64,000 nucleotides of DNA from Homarus americanus (GCF_018991925.1 NW_024722158.1:8491420-8555419); one strand, 5' to 3'; positions 46,776 to 56,973 are shown, counted from the stretch's first letter. Numbers and translations are program-made. Notes: generated by a model not told the origin, from the letters alone.

Positions 46776-46900
46776 CGTGAAACCATCATCTAACGAACTG
46801 TATAAAGATGAAGGTCCGTTATATCAAGGGTACGTTAGATATGAAACCCTTATCTAACGGATCGTATAGAGAAAGAAGCCCGTTATATGGAGGTTTCACT
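46776..46900. mobile_element. Possible pogo/Tigger-like MITE (about 125 bp)
   Basis: GTGAAACCATCATCTAACG at the left and, on the minus strand, GTGAAACCTCCATATAACG at the right form inverted ends of about 22 bp. Internal blocks CCGTTATATCAAGG and CGTTAGATATGAAACCC are further related copies. The GTGAAACCTC-ATATAACGG style is typical of pogo/Tigger ends. No transposase is present. The target duplication is unclear. Confidence 0.45.
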
Positions 46901-46904
46901 ATAT

Positions 46905-47205
46905 CAACAAAAACACAACTGGATTATAGATATAGCAATATAATCTTAAGTTATTTTTTAGCAATACTTATTCCTACCAGACTCCCACCCACCCGTGTGT
47001 GAACCGTATGAAGGAGACAGGAAGAAAGAGTAAAGAATGTCCAAACAAAAGTAAAATAATGAAGAATAAAGGAAGAAAAACAAAGGAAAACATCAAAACA
47101 AGAAGGGAAGAATAACATGAAGAAAAGTGTCAAAACATATATAAAAAACACAACAAAAGGTGAAGACGACAGGTAGAACACACACACACACTGACAAATA
47201 TTAAC
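46905..47205. other. A-rich unique sequence upstream of LINE
   Basis: Purine-rich AAGAAAGAGTAAAG-type sequence. I see no ORF1 of a LINE here. Confidence 0.5.
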
Positions 47206-47207
47206 AG

Positions 47208-48737
47208 ATGTCTACCAGTGTCAGTGGCCCTCAAAGTGCCGTCAGCGACAAACACTTCCGTCCGCCCACAACAGATTTCAACAGATGGCCACCAATCACT
47301 TACTCCCGACGCACTCTGTACCATCTAAAGCGTGGGAACGGTTATCCTGATGGCAGTGTTATCGCGCGACTCAAGTCACTGAACATATTCCACGCGCGGA
47401 GCCGTAGACAAGGCCGTCATACACATAAGCCCATTAGAACCGTAACCTCCACTAGGAAACCGGAGAAACCCACCCCTGACAGACCATACCACTACACTGA
47501 AGTTCCACGGATATGGTATGATCTCCCGTCTTTACTGCTATCCAATGTCACTTCCCTAGCTAACAAGTTCGACGAGCTGGCAACTACAGTCAGGTCAGCC
47601 GCCGCGAGCGTCGTTGCCATATGTGAGGCTTGGCAAATTGTGCCTGAAACGTGTCATATTGAGGGATATCAACTCTTTCATCACCTTCGTTCACATAGAC
47701 GCGAAGGGGGCGTTGCCCTCTTCTGTCAAGATGACCTGCGCCCGTCACGCCCGGATGTTCAAGTCCCAGTAGATGTGGAAGCATTATGGGTACGTGTCGT
47801 GCCACGGGCCCACCCGCGCAACACTGCTTCCATCATAATCTGTGTGGCATACCATCCGCCTCGCTCACCCACCAGAGACACTCTTATCAATCATCTCATC
47901 ACCACCTCAGACCACCTCAGAGTTAGGTGCCCATGTGCCAAGTTAGTATTATGTGGGGATTTTAATGAAATTGACACCACTGATATCCAGGACCAGCTAT
48001 CACTATCACAAGTTGTGACCTTCCCCACACACGGTCAAAATACCCTTGACCTTATCTTAACTGACTTAGCGGACCAGTACCAACCACCTCAACCAATGCC
48101 TCCTATCGGGTGTAGCACACACTTATCAGTGCTCTGGTCCCCAGCTGCCACTCCCACTCAAGTCCAGAGACCCTACATCAAGACCTACAGGCCGATTACT
48201 GACTCTGCAGTGCGCCTCTTCGGGCAGTGGATAGTTCACCATCCCTGGACTGAAGTACTTAGCGTGGATGACGTGGAAACCAAATGGATAAATTATACCA
48301 ACACCACCACGGAAGCTCACCACCACTTCTTCCCCGAGAAGTCCGTCAGATTTCACCCAGCTGACTTGCCCTGAATCACACCTCGGATCAAAAGACTTAT
48401 GCAGCAGAGAGACAGAGCCTTTCATCTCAATGACCACATCCGCTACAGGTCCCTTCGCAACCGAGTCATCCGCGAAATACGCACTGCAAAGAAGTCCCAC
48501 TACCCAACCAAATTACAACACCTGAAGCAGACCAACATCAGTCTATGGTATGGTAAGCTTAAAGAACTCTGTGGACTAAACAATAAGACACACCCCCTCC
48601 CCTTCCTTAGCCATCTCACTAATGTTGACGCAGCTGAGCAAACAATAACCATTTCGCTACTATATGCCAGACGCTCCCCCGGCTTGACACAACCACTCTC
48701 CCTGCTTACCTACCAGCCCCCCTTCCCACTGACTTAG
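47208..48737 (+). pseudogene. LINE family 1: endonuclease domain and linker (CR1/L2-like ORF)
   Basis: ATG opens a 388-codon frame that ends at a TGA (48,372-48,374). The same frame then continues to 48,737, so one substitution has split it. The first 90 residues are unassigned. Residues 108-310 match the AP-endonuclease fold that nicks target DNA in LINEs: LLLSNVTSLANKFDEL (Asn113), Glu140 in ICEAW, the VAYHPP block near 213-218, GDFN at 250-253, LDLILTD at 280-286 and the end motif at 303-305. That last motif reads STH where active enzymes have SDH, so a key Asp appears lost. A Zn-finger ORF1 was not found upstream. The clade is inferred from the RT that follows. Confidence 0.88.
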
Positions 48738-49850
48738 TGGAAGAATTTGAAGTAGCAAAACGCCTGGAAAAACTAAAATTAAAACGCTCTACCACCCCCA
48801 TTGACTTACCAATGAAACTCTTCAAGGAGTTCTCCCCGGAGCTTGCTAAACCCCTATGCTCCATCATCAATGCTTCTCTCAGTCAAGCCAGATGCCCAGC
48901 TGACTGGAAGACCTCTTATGTATCACCAGTGCTCAAGTCAACCAGCCCACAATCCTTAAATCAGCTGCGACCTATTGCAATCACCCCAATACCCAGCCTA
49001 ATCTGTGAAAGTTTTGTGTTCGACTGGGCTTATGCTGATATTGCAGGAGTCGTAGACCCTCAGCAATTTGGCAACATGAAAACTTCCTCCACCACTCACT
49101 GTCTTGTCAGCTTTCTCGATTACATATGCCGCCATCTCGAGAAACGAAAAACGTCTGTAGCTGTCGCCTTCATTGATTTCACAAAAGCGTTCGACCTAGT
49201 CGACCACAATATAATCATCAACAAAGCTATTGACCTCGGGCTTCGGAGAAGTCTTATACCATGGCTTACAGACTTCCTCAGTGACCGACGCCAAGCTGTA
49301 CGCTTCCGAGGGGCTGTCTCCACCTTTCAGTCACTCACCTGCGGCGTCCCCCAAGGCACCAAGATGGGACACTCTGCTTCCTTATGCTCATCAATGATGC
49401 CTGAGAGGAAACCCCTGCTCGCTGGAAATATGTCGACGACTCACCATTGGGGTGGCGTCAACAATTCTGCTCCCAACTATACCGCCCTTCAGGATTTATT
49501 GAACGGTCTCCAAAACTGGGCCACCAACAACCATGTCACCATCAACCATACCAAGACCATGGTTATGCACATCAACCTCTCCTCCGACATTGTCCCACCT
49601 CCTTCCATTACTCTAGGTCCGAACACACTCCAGGTTGTAGATTCACGAAGCTCCTCGGCGTCACCATAGACAACAAACTAAATTGGAAACCACACGTCAG
49701 TGAAGTTGTCAAATCCTCCAGTTTCCGTCTCCACCTCCTCCGCCGACTCAAGTCCCTCGGAGTTCCTGCACGAGCTCCTCAGTGTTTACACAACATTCAT
49801 ACTGAAAGCTCACCTATGCCTCCCCACCTGTGATGTAACCTCCTAAATGC
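48700..49850 (+). pseudogene. LINE family 1: reverse transcriptase domain, frameshifted
   Basis: The coding sequence changes frame near 48,700. From there to about 49,365 one frame carries RT blocks: SPVLKS, QLRPIAITP, FIDFTKAFDLVDH (palm Asp at about nt 49,175), WLTDFLSDRRQ and GVPQGTKMG. Just after GVPQGTKMG the frame shifts again. The active-site YVDD lies in a different frame at 49,429-49,440. Later thumb-region sequence (LLGVTIDNKLNWKPHVSEVV) is in yet another frame to 49,833. The FIDF/YVDD and GTKMG style fits CR1/L2-type LINEs of marine invertebrates. At least three frame breaks make it dead, unless some are assembly indels. Confidence 0.9.
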
Positions 49851-50400
49851 CACACAAGCGTAAACACCTAGAAAAAGTGCAAAGAGGGCATACAGATTAT
49901 TCTCTCCCCTTCCTACTCACATATCCAGAAGCGCTCAACACACTGACCCTTTTCGACTCTCACTGACCTCCACCACGACCTCATCTGCAAATTTATTTAG
50001 AAAGAAAAGCTTCTACACCTCCCGACACCGGCTCCTACTACCACCTGAGATCCCTTGTCCGAGAATTGCTGTTCGACACCACAACCGCATCCAGCCCATG
50101 TCGTTGCACGAACTTGATCTCGCTATAAGAACAGCCCAGTCCCAACCATTGTAAAATTATCAATAACTTGCCAATAAATCGGTGTATTCACTCCCCGGTA
50201 AACACTGCTCCTTACACCTATCACTATGTTGAAACTCAGAACTGTAGTTTAGAGCTTTTCCCCATCCCAAGTTTTTATATGTCTTATTTGTGTCACTTAT
50301 GTTACTTGTATATTATTTGTAATTCGTAACCCATTCCCCAAATATGTAACTGTATATTTTCAGCTTCTGGCTGCCAAGCTCTTTCAATAAACCGTTAGTG
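49850..50400 (+). pseudogene. LINE family 1: C-terminal remnant, 3' UTR and tail
   Basis: This continues the element. CACCTAGAAAAAGTGCAAAG, AGCGCTCAACACACTGACCC and CGCATCCAGCCCATG match copies at 13,498, 50,432 and 53,163. The 3' UTR runs to TTTCAATAAACCGTTAG near 50,397, followed by a short ATTATTATT and (AC)n. It carries several short insertions relative to the other tails. Confidence 0.88.
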
Positions 50401-50431
50401 TGTATTATTATTACACACACACACACACACA

Positions 50432-50755
50432 TCAACCGCATCCAGCCCATACGTGCACGAACTGATCGCTATAAGAACAGCCCAGTCCCAACCATTGAAA
50501 AAATTATCAATAACTTGTAATAAACCAGTGTATTCACTCCCAGTAAATACTACTTCTTGCACTGTCACTATGTTGAAATGCACTGTAGTTTGAGCTTTTC
50601 CCCATCTAGTTATTATATATCTTATTTGTATCACTTATGTTACTTGTATATTATTTGTAATTCGAAACCCATTCCTCAAATATGTAACTGTATATTTTCA
50701 GCCTTCTGGCTGCCAAGCTCTTTCAATAAACCGCTAATTATTATTATTATTATTA
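50432..50755 (+). pseudogene. LINE family 1, 5'-truncated tail (copy B)
   Basis: It starts abruptly after an (AC)n run at AACCGCATCCAGCCCATACG and ends TTTCAATAAACCGCTAA plus (TTA)n. This is a second insertion of the same family immediately downstream of the first copy's tail. Confidence 0.88.
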
Positions 50756-50875
50756 GACAGCTACCAAACAGGGAGGTACTACCGCCTGGGAAGATATTGG
50801 AAGCAAAATGTATTCTAATGGTAGACCCTGCTGCTATATGGCATCACGAAAATTGTGACCAAGTCCCAGTTGAGG
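50752..50875 (+). repeat. Dispersed repeat family A, copy 3 (truncated)
   Basis: ACAGCTACCAAACAGGGAGG, GGTAGACCCTGCTGCTATAT and TTGTGACCAAGTCCCAG match copy 2, then homology stops. It abuts the (ATT)n tail of the preceding LINE copy without a gap. Confidence 0.8.
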
Positions 50876-50919
50876 GAAAATGGGCTGTTATTGTTACCTG
50901 TTTTGATGGGAGGGGTGTT

Positions 50920-51003
50920 GCAAAGTCTCTCTCTCACTCTTTTTTTCTCTCCCTCTTCATTTCTCTTCCTCCTCGTCTCTCTCTCTCTCTCCCTCTCTCC
51001 TCC
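50920..51003. repeat. CT-rich tract
   Basis: CTCTCTCTCACTC and CTCCCTCTTC pyrimidines immediately before the truncated protease copy. Confidence 0.85.
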
Positions 51004-51012
51004 TTTCATGTC

Positions 51013-51510
51013 ACGAGGATGTATCAGTTGTACAAGCAATAGTTCAACAGCCATTGTACCAGACCTGCGCCTTCCACGCACTCGTCTTCCTCGACTACGT
51101 TACGAGTTGTGAGTTAGACGACTCATGGCTCATAATGCACCATTTTAAGAGACAAATGGGACGACATACTGAGAGGACCGCCATACTCCGCGTCCTGAGA
51201 ATGATCCACGAGCTCCCTTTGGACATCGACATGTCTGCTCACTGGACCGGATACAACAGTCTTTTGCCCTCCTACACCCCGGTCCACACTCACAACGTGC
51301 TCAGATGTCGCGCCCAGAGGTATGGCCGGTTCTACGATGTTGGCACCAGCTGATTCATCCCCCACTCATTTATTCACTATCATATCAGCCATTCATCGCA
51401 TAACCCGTCCAAAAACCAAAACAACAACACCAAGAAAAAGAAGACAGAAGGCCATCAGAGTAATAAAGTGCAAGAATGTTGACCAAGAATAAAAAACCCT
51501 CAAGAATGAC
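51013..51510 (+). pseudogene. 5'-truncated duplicate of the protease-like gene
   Basis: The sequence from ACGAGGATGTATCAG onward is near-identical to 52,607-53,104, with roughly half a dozen differences in about 500 bp by eye. It retains the codons for the C-terminal half, including the Gln and the nucleophile Cys segment (YQTCAFHA), then the same stop (51,351-51,353) and 3' flank. The N-terminal half with the His and Asp residues is missing and replaced by a CT-rich tract, so no intact catalytic domain can be made. One coding difference is Leu for Phe in the ELP(L/F)DID segment. The high identity points to recent segmental duplication. Confidence 0.85.
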
Positions 51511-51514
51511 TCAG

Positions 51515-52185
51515 AAGAACAAAGAACCAACATCATCACTACATCACTACCAACATCTTCACTACACTACCAACATCATCACTACCAACATCTTCATTAC
51601 ACTACCAACATCATCACTACCAACATCATCACTACCAACATCTTCACTACACTACCAACATCATCACTACCAACATCATCACTACCAACATCTTCACTAC
51701 ACTACCAACATCATCACTACCAACATCTTCACTACACTACACTACCAACATCATCACTACATCACTACCAACATCTTCACTACACCACCAACGTCATCAC
51801 TACATCACTACCAAATCATCACTACCAACATCATCACTACCAACATCATCACTACCAACATCTTCACTACACTACCAACATCATCACTACCAACATCTTC
51901 ACTACACTACACTACCAACATCATCACTACATCACTACCAACATCTTCACTACACCACCAACATCATCACTACATCACTACCAACATCTTTACTACACTA
52001 CCAACATCATCACTACCAACATCTTCACTACACTACCAACATCATCACTACCAACATCATCACTACCAACATCTTCACTACACTACCAACATCATCACTA
52101 CCATCATCTTCACTACACTACACTACCAACATCATCACTAAATCACAACCAACATCTTCACCACACCACCAACGTCATCACTATA
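51515..52185. repeat. 15/20-bp composite minisatellite
   Basis: Modules CATCATCACTACCAA (15 bp) and CATCTTCACTACACTACCAA (20 bp) alternate irregularly. The 221-codon His/Thr/Ser frame is its translation. It separates the two protease-like copies. Confidence 0.94.
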
Positions 52186-52214
52186 GCATAAGAAAGTTGT
52201 CTTTACCCCCAAAT

Positions 52215-52255
52215 TTCAATTTCATATACTGTTCTTCCCTCATCACCACCCCCAG
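52215..52255 (+). promoter_or_regulatory. Possible 3' splice site upstream of the protease-like ORF
   Basis: A pyrimidine-rich stretch (GTTCTTCCCTCATCACC) ends in CCCCCAG at 52,255, 14 bases before the ATG. It would suit a 5' UTR intron acceptor. This is inference; no donor was identified. Confidence 0.3.
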
Positions 52256-52269
52256 AAAGTTAGATAAAA

Positions 52270-52947
52270 ATGAGTGAATTCGATACAGATGTAGAGTACC
52301 TGGGGACCTATCACCCATATTACAAAAGTTTAAGAATGCTTCTCCTTGAAGAAGTGTGCCTGATAATGGAAAACACAAGTCGTCCTTTCGGCCAGCGTGT
52401 CCTGTATGTCGAAGAGGACTACTTACAGTACCTGCCTCCTCTGGTACCCGGTGAGGGAGTGTTCCTAGTGGTGTCACTGGGAGAGGATGTTTTCCACTGT
52501 GTATCCATGTACCGGTGTCCCGATGGCCGGTACCTCTACCACGACTCCACACCCCGGCCAGTACATGTTTGCTTTCATGAATACGTGGACCGTCACGGCA
52601 TCCCCTACGAGGATGTATCAGTTGTACAAGCAATAGTTCAACAGCCATTGTACCAGACCTGCGCCTTCCACGCACTCGTCTTCCTCGACTACGTTACGAG
52701 TTGTGAGTTAGACGACTCATGGCTCATAATGCACCATTTTAAGAGACAAATGGGACGACATACTGAGAGGACCGCCATACTCCGCGTCCTGAGAATGATC
52801 CACGAGCTCCCTTTTGACATCGACATGTCTGCTCACTGGACCGGATACAACAGTCTTTTGCCCTCCTACACCCCGGTCCACACTCACAACGTGCTCAGAT
52901 GTCGCGCCCAGAGGTATGGCCGGTTCTACGATGTTGGCACCGGCTGA
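52270..52947 (+). CDS. Ulp1/adenain-like cysteine protease (putative), 225 aa
   Basis: An intact ORF with an ATG nine bases after an in-frame TAG (52,261) and A at position -3. By eye it fits the CE-clan cysteine proteases (Ulp1/SENP and adenain-like), which cleave ubiquitin-like modifiers or viral precursors. His76 lies in VFHCV, Asp92 in LYHDS 16 residues later, Gln125, and Cys131 in QTCAFHA exactly six residues after Gln125. Ulp1 has the same order and spacing. The usual Trp after His is Cys here. The N-terminal 60 residues and the C-terminal 75 match nothing I can name. The length is close to adenain (about 200 aa). No signal peptide or membrane segment is seen. No capsid, polymerase or integrase gene lies nearby, so a Maverick/viral origin is only a possibility; it may be a host or mobile-element gene. 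AATAAA follows at 53,056 and 53,082. A truncated duplicate sits at 51,013-51,510. Confidence 0.62.
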   Translation: MSEFDTDVEYLGTYHPYYKSLRMLLLEEVCLIMENTSRPFGQRVLYVEEDYLQYLPPLVPGEGVFLVVSLGEDVFHCVSMYRCPDGRYLYHDSTPRPVHVCFHEYVDRHGIPYEDVSVVQAIVQQPLYQTCAFHALVFLDYVTSCELDDSWLIMHHFKRQMGRHTERTAILRVLRMIHELPFDIDMSAHWTGYNSLLPSYTPVHTHNVLRCRAQRYGRFYDVGTG

Positions 52948-53055
52948 TTCATCCCCCACTCATTTATTCACTATCATATCAGCCATTCATCGCATAACCC
53001 GTCCAAAAACCAAAACAACAACACCAAGAAAAAGAAGACAGTAGGCCATCAGAGT

Positions 53056-53087
53056 AATAAAGTGCAAGAATGATGACCAAGAATAAA
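53056..53087 (+). promoter_or_regulatory. Polyadenylation signals for the protease-like gene
   Basis: AATAAA occurs at 53,056-53,061 and again at 53,082-53,087, about 110-140 bases after the stop codon. Both are kept in the duplicate near 51,460-51,495. Confidence 0.5.
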
Positions 53088-53159
53088 AAAACCCTCAAGA
53101 ATGACTCAGAAGAACAATGAAGACAGCAGCTCCGGCCGAAATAGCCGAAAGGCGAAGTG

Positions 53160-53645
53160 GCCAGATATTCTAAAACAACAACTCCACATATCAAGAAGCG
53201 CTCAACACACTGACCCTTTCGACTCTCACTGACCATCACCACGACCTCATCTGCAAATTTGGTAAGAAGCTTCTACACCATCCTCGACACCAGCTCCTAC
53301 TACCACCTGAGATCCCTAGTCCGAGAATTGCTGTTCGACACCACAACCGCATCCAGCCCATACGTGCACGACTGTCGCTATAAGAACAGCCCAGTCCCAA
53401 CCATTGTAAAAATTATCAATAACTTGTAATAAACCAGTGTATTCACTCCCAGTAAACACTACTCCTTGCACTGTCACTATGTTGAAATGAACTGTATTTT
53501 GAGCTTTTCCCCATCTAGTTATTATATGTCTTATTTGTGTCACTTATGTTACTCGTATATTATTTGTAATTCGAAACCCATTCCCCAAATATGTAACTGT
53601 ATATTTTCAGCCTTCTGGCTGCCAAGCTCTTTCAATAAACCGTTA

Positions 53646-53689
<44 letters not shown>

Positions 53690-53692
53690 ACA
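53160..53692 (+). pseudogene. LINE family 1, 5'-truncated tail (copy C)
   Basis: It begins at CTCCACATATCAAGAAGCGC, runs through CGCATCCAGCCCATACG and ends TTTCAATAAACCGTTAA. A long (ATT)n follows to about 53,686, then (AC)n. The protease-like locus therefore lies between two insertions of this family. Confidence 0.9.
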
Positions 53693-53774
53693 CACACACA
53701 TAGTGTCGGTTTACGTACCCAGTATACAAACGAGCGACCTCCAGCATCAACAGTGATTCATAAGTGAGGGAACC

Positions 53775-53868
53775 AAGTCAGGCAGGGAGAGGAGGAGGAG
53801 GAGGGAGAGGAGGAGGAGGAGGGAGAGGAGGAGAGGAGGAGGAGGAGGGAGAGGAGGAGGGGTTCATC
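53775..53868. repeat. (GGAGGA)n tract
   Basis: GAGGAGGAGG runs interrupted by GAGAGGAG. Confidence 0.93.
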
Positions 53869-53869
53869 C

Positions 53870-54365
53870 GGTGGGTTCCCGTCAACACTGTGTTATGAGG
53901 AGACTCTTAATGTGTGCTATGAAGAGACTCAGCGTCTCTCTCTTCAGGTATAATCTAACGAGATATACCTGTATGTTCATAATAATCTTTTATCTATTCT
54001 CCCTGGTGTAAATATCTCCACTGATATTCTTTTTTTTTGTCGTTTCCTGCCGTCACAAGTAGTTATAAAAAAAATCGTCCTGGTTGGTAGTCTCCAGCGA
54101 TGACCTGTCGTGTGTAGCTAAGGAAGAGGAGCCATTGGTTGTGTTTATGGGTAGGGAGGTTGGGATTCGGATTGGAAGTACAAGGGAGGGGAGACCGTGA
54201 GTCGAGATCTGAGAGAACAACACACACACACACACACACACACAACATCTGCAGAATACTCAAAACTTCCCATAAGTGTACAGTACCTTCATCCATAATA
54301 CATTCAACATACTCGCTACACGCCTGGTAATTCGAACTTTATTAGAGAAGGTCAATTGCGTATCT
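53870..54365. other. Unique sequence, with one (AC)n run
   Basis: An AC run lies at about 54,221-54,244. No gene is evident. Confidence 0.5.
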
Positions 54366-54735
54366 GTGGATCAGGTAAGTAAGCAATACGCACACCAGCT
54401 TATTTTACCTGATAACTCAACACCCTAACGTTACCTGTTGGATTAAGTTACGTTAGCGTTAGAGTGGTTAGGTTAAGTTAGGTTACGTTAGCGTTAGGGT
54501 GGTTAGGTTAAGTTAGGTTAGGTTAGCGTTAGGGTGGGTAGGTTAGCGTTAGGGTGGTTAAGTTAAGTTAGCGTGGTTAGATTAGGTTAGCATTAGGATG
54601 GTTAAGTTAGGTGAGGTTAGGTTACCATTAGGGTGGTTAAGTTAGGTGAGGTTAGGTTAGCGTTAGGGTGGTTAGGTTAGGTTAGCATTAGGATGGTTAA
54701 GTTAGGTTAGCGTTATGGTGGTTAGGTTAGGTATA
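54366..54735. repeat. TTAGG-core palindromic element, left end plus long core
   Basis: The left end has CAGCTTATTTTACCTGATAA and ACACCCTAACGTTACCTG. The core is about 280 bp of GTTAGCGTTAGGGTGGTTAG units with a roughly 35-bp higher-order period. I see no clear right end; the core stops at AGGTATATAAAAC. Confidence 0.75.
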
Positions 54736-54899
54736 TAAAACTAGACAAAAATAAAAACATCTGGTTGTGACAATTTTATATAAACACAGATGGGAGAGAG
54801 TAATCATTCACAAGAACAAAACAATCCCATAAACACTCGGATATAAACATTTAACAACTGACAAAATTAAACAAAACTAAAAACAAGCCATAGACCAAA

Positions 54900-55035
54900 C
54901 TTTTACCCCAATTAAACATTTCAAACTGCGCCACACAACACAAACACACCACAACAGCAACAATACACACACAACAGCAACACAATACACACACAACAAC
55001 ACCACAAACAACACACCACAACAATAGAACTACCC
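54900..55035. repeat. ACAACACAAACACACC low-complexity sequence
   Basis: CA/CAA-rich sequence. The 64-codon Cys/Val minus frame is its translation. Confidence 0.75.
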
Positions 55036-55189
55036 ACCAAATCAACCAATATAACTGTTAAACCACACAATACTGTACAGCACACAGATCAATACCAGTT
55101 TAATTTTCACCCAAGTAGATAACTGCTCGATGGCTACACTGTACTGTACACACGAAACAAGACCAAATACCTGAAGAAGAACAAATATA

Positions 55190-55507
55190 CAGGGTGTCCA
55201 TAAACGATTACCCTGATTAAAACATGAGTATATCTAATATACTATAGGAATAGCCGTGTGTGTGTGTGTGTCTGTTCTGGGCAGCCGAAACGGCACAATC
55301 GTTTTTCATCAAACTTGGTGGAAAAATCGCAAAAAATTCGTAGAGTGGAACAAACCTGTTCCTACGTCGATGGTTTCTTTAGGAAGGCATTAATTAACCA
55401 TTTTATTTAAACTGGAACACGATGTCGCTGTCAGCCGGACGGCGAGCCGGGCATGAAGGGCCCACAATCACTTGTTGTTTTTAGGGCAATTATTTATGGA
55501 CACCATG
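55190..55507. mobile_element. MITE, mariner type (318 bp)
   Basis: The left end CAGGGTGTCCATAAACGATT then ACCCTGATTAAAAC is matched at the right, on the minus strand, by CATGGTGTCCATAAATAATT then GCCCTAAAAACAAC. The inverted repeats are about 35 bp. TA flanks both ends (55,188-55,189 and 55,508-55,509). The interior has a GT run and no transposase. CAGGGTGTCC ends are common in arthropod IS630/mariner-type elements. Confidence 0.85.
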
Positions 55508-55509
55508 TA

Positions 55510-55980
55510 TATCAAACTTAGACCATAAGAAACTAGACTAAGAAAAATAACTATCTGAAATTGACACCACATGAAACTAGATTAAAAAGAGGTTGAAAAT
55601 CACGATAGGCAAACCATGAAACGCCAAAATTACACTAAAATTAGTTATAATTCGCGATAATAAACCACGCAACACCAACCCCCCCTCCCCCCAATAAAAA
55701 CCAGTTATAATTCACTATAATAAACCACGCAAACGCCAATAGCCTCCAAAAAACACACTAAAAACCTGCCATAACTCACAATAAACCACGAAAAAACACT
55801 GAGCATCGACCATTTAAAAGTGTAATCGAGCAAGGCGCCAATCCACACCGGGTAGAATGCGAGCCTAAGAAGAGTGTAAACAAGACCTACCTGCTGGTGC
55901 TCTGAGATTAATATCAGAACACCTACAGGAGGAATCGTCAAGGTGTTTTAGAAAGTCTATTATTATACACTGTAGCTCTG
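55510..55980. other. A-rich sequence with loose repeats
   Basis: AACTAGA, CCAGTTATAATTCACTATAA and AATAAACCACGCAA recur two or three times. A 78-codon minus frame has no domain. Confidence 0.5.
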
Positions 55981-55984
55981 CCGT

Positions 55985-56235
55985 GGCTAAATTACAGCTA
56001 TAGTTAAGTTACAGCTATAGTTAAGTTACAGTTTTTAAGTTAGTTGTTAAATTATAGTTAAATTAAAGTTGTTAAATTATAGTTAAGTTAGAGTTGTTAA
56101 ATTATAGTTAAGTTAGAGTTGTTAAATTATAGTTAAGTTAGAGTTGTTAAATTATAGTTAAGTTAGTTACCTTTGATAAGTTAGATACAGTTGTTAAGTT
56201 AGTTACAGTTAAATGAGTTGTGTTAGTTACAGACA
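55985..56235. repeat. 25-bp minisatellite
   Basis: Five near-perfect copies of AAGTTAGAGTTGTTAAATTA plus TAGTT, flanked by GTTACAGTTAAG-type variants. Confidence 0.93.
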
Positions 56236-56319
56236 GTCAAGTTGAAGTTACAGTTGAGTTACACAATTCGACCACTACAGAAGACACGGACAAATCTATT
56301 CCTTTGATTTCGTTAGCTT

Positions 56320-56580
56320 ACAACACACACACACACACAGACCAACCCACACCATCCACCTACAACACAAACCAACTCAAAACAAACACCCCACAATATC
56401 CACCCACAAAACAGACCAACCCACAACACAAACCAACCCACAACATCCACCAACACCAACCACCCACCCACAATAATATCCCCCCACGATACCCATACCA
56501 ACAGCACCCAACCACAACCACAACATCCACCCACAACACACACATCCACCCGCTACACACTCGCCAATATTGTATGTGGG
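56320..56580. repeat. ACCAACCCACAACA low-complexity sequence
   Basis: A C/A-rich sequence with AACCAACCCACAAC units. The Cys/Val/Gly/Trp minus frames are translations of it. Confidence 0.8.
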
Positions 56581-56689
56581 GGACAAAACGAAGCCACAAC
56601 TAGGGAGAATACTGCATTGAGGTGAGGTGACCAGGAACACGACCCAGTAAAATAAGTTACCAACCAGCCTCCCAGCACAAGGTCACACA

Positions 56690-56760
56690 GTCAGGTTAGA
56701 TCTGGTTAGGTAAGATCAGGCTAGGTCACATCGGGTTGGGTTAAGGGGGGTACTCGACCT
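56690..56760. repeat. Short TTAGG-type tract
   Basis: GGTTAGATCTGGTTAGG and GGGTTGGGTTAAG units. No inverted ends are seen. Confidence 0.6.
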
Positions 56761-56973
56761 GTAACCACCAGAAAACCTAACTTCGCCTCTTTGCTCCATG
56801 ATGGCAACCGCAGTCAAAACTTTTTAAATTCTTGCCTTTATATTTCATCCCGTAAATGGAGGCTGAGAGGACTCCCACGTTAGTATTTCATTCCCAAATT
56901 GTGGACGAGAGGACGAGTGTGTTGACGCTTCTATCCCGCATACGCAGATAGAACGCATATATTTGTTTTAATT

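Noticed and set aside
47208..49850. Host gene with exonuclease/endonuclease domain
   Set aside because: The endonuclease is followed by reverse transcriptase blocks and an AATAAA plus (ATT)n tail shared by three other truncated copies, so it is a LINE.
52270..52947. OTU-type deubiquitinase
   Set aside because: In OTU proteases the Cys precedes the His; here the order is His, Asp, Gln, Cys.
52270..52947. Clear Maverick/Polinton or endogenous virus
   Set aside because: No polymerase B, integrase, ATPase or capsid-type frame is seen within the window, and no long terminal inverted repeats surround the ORF.
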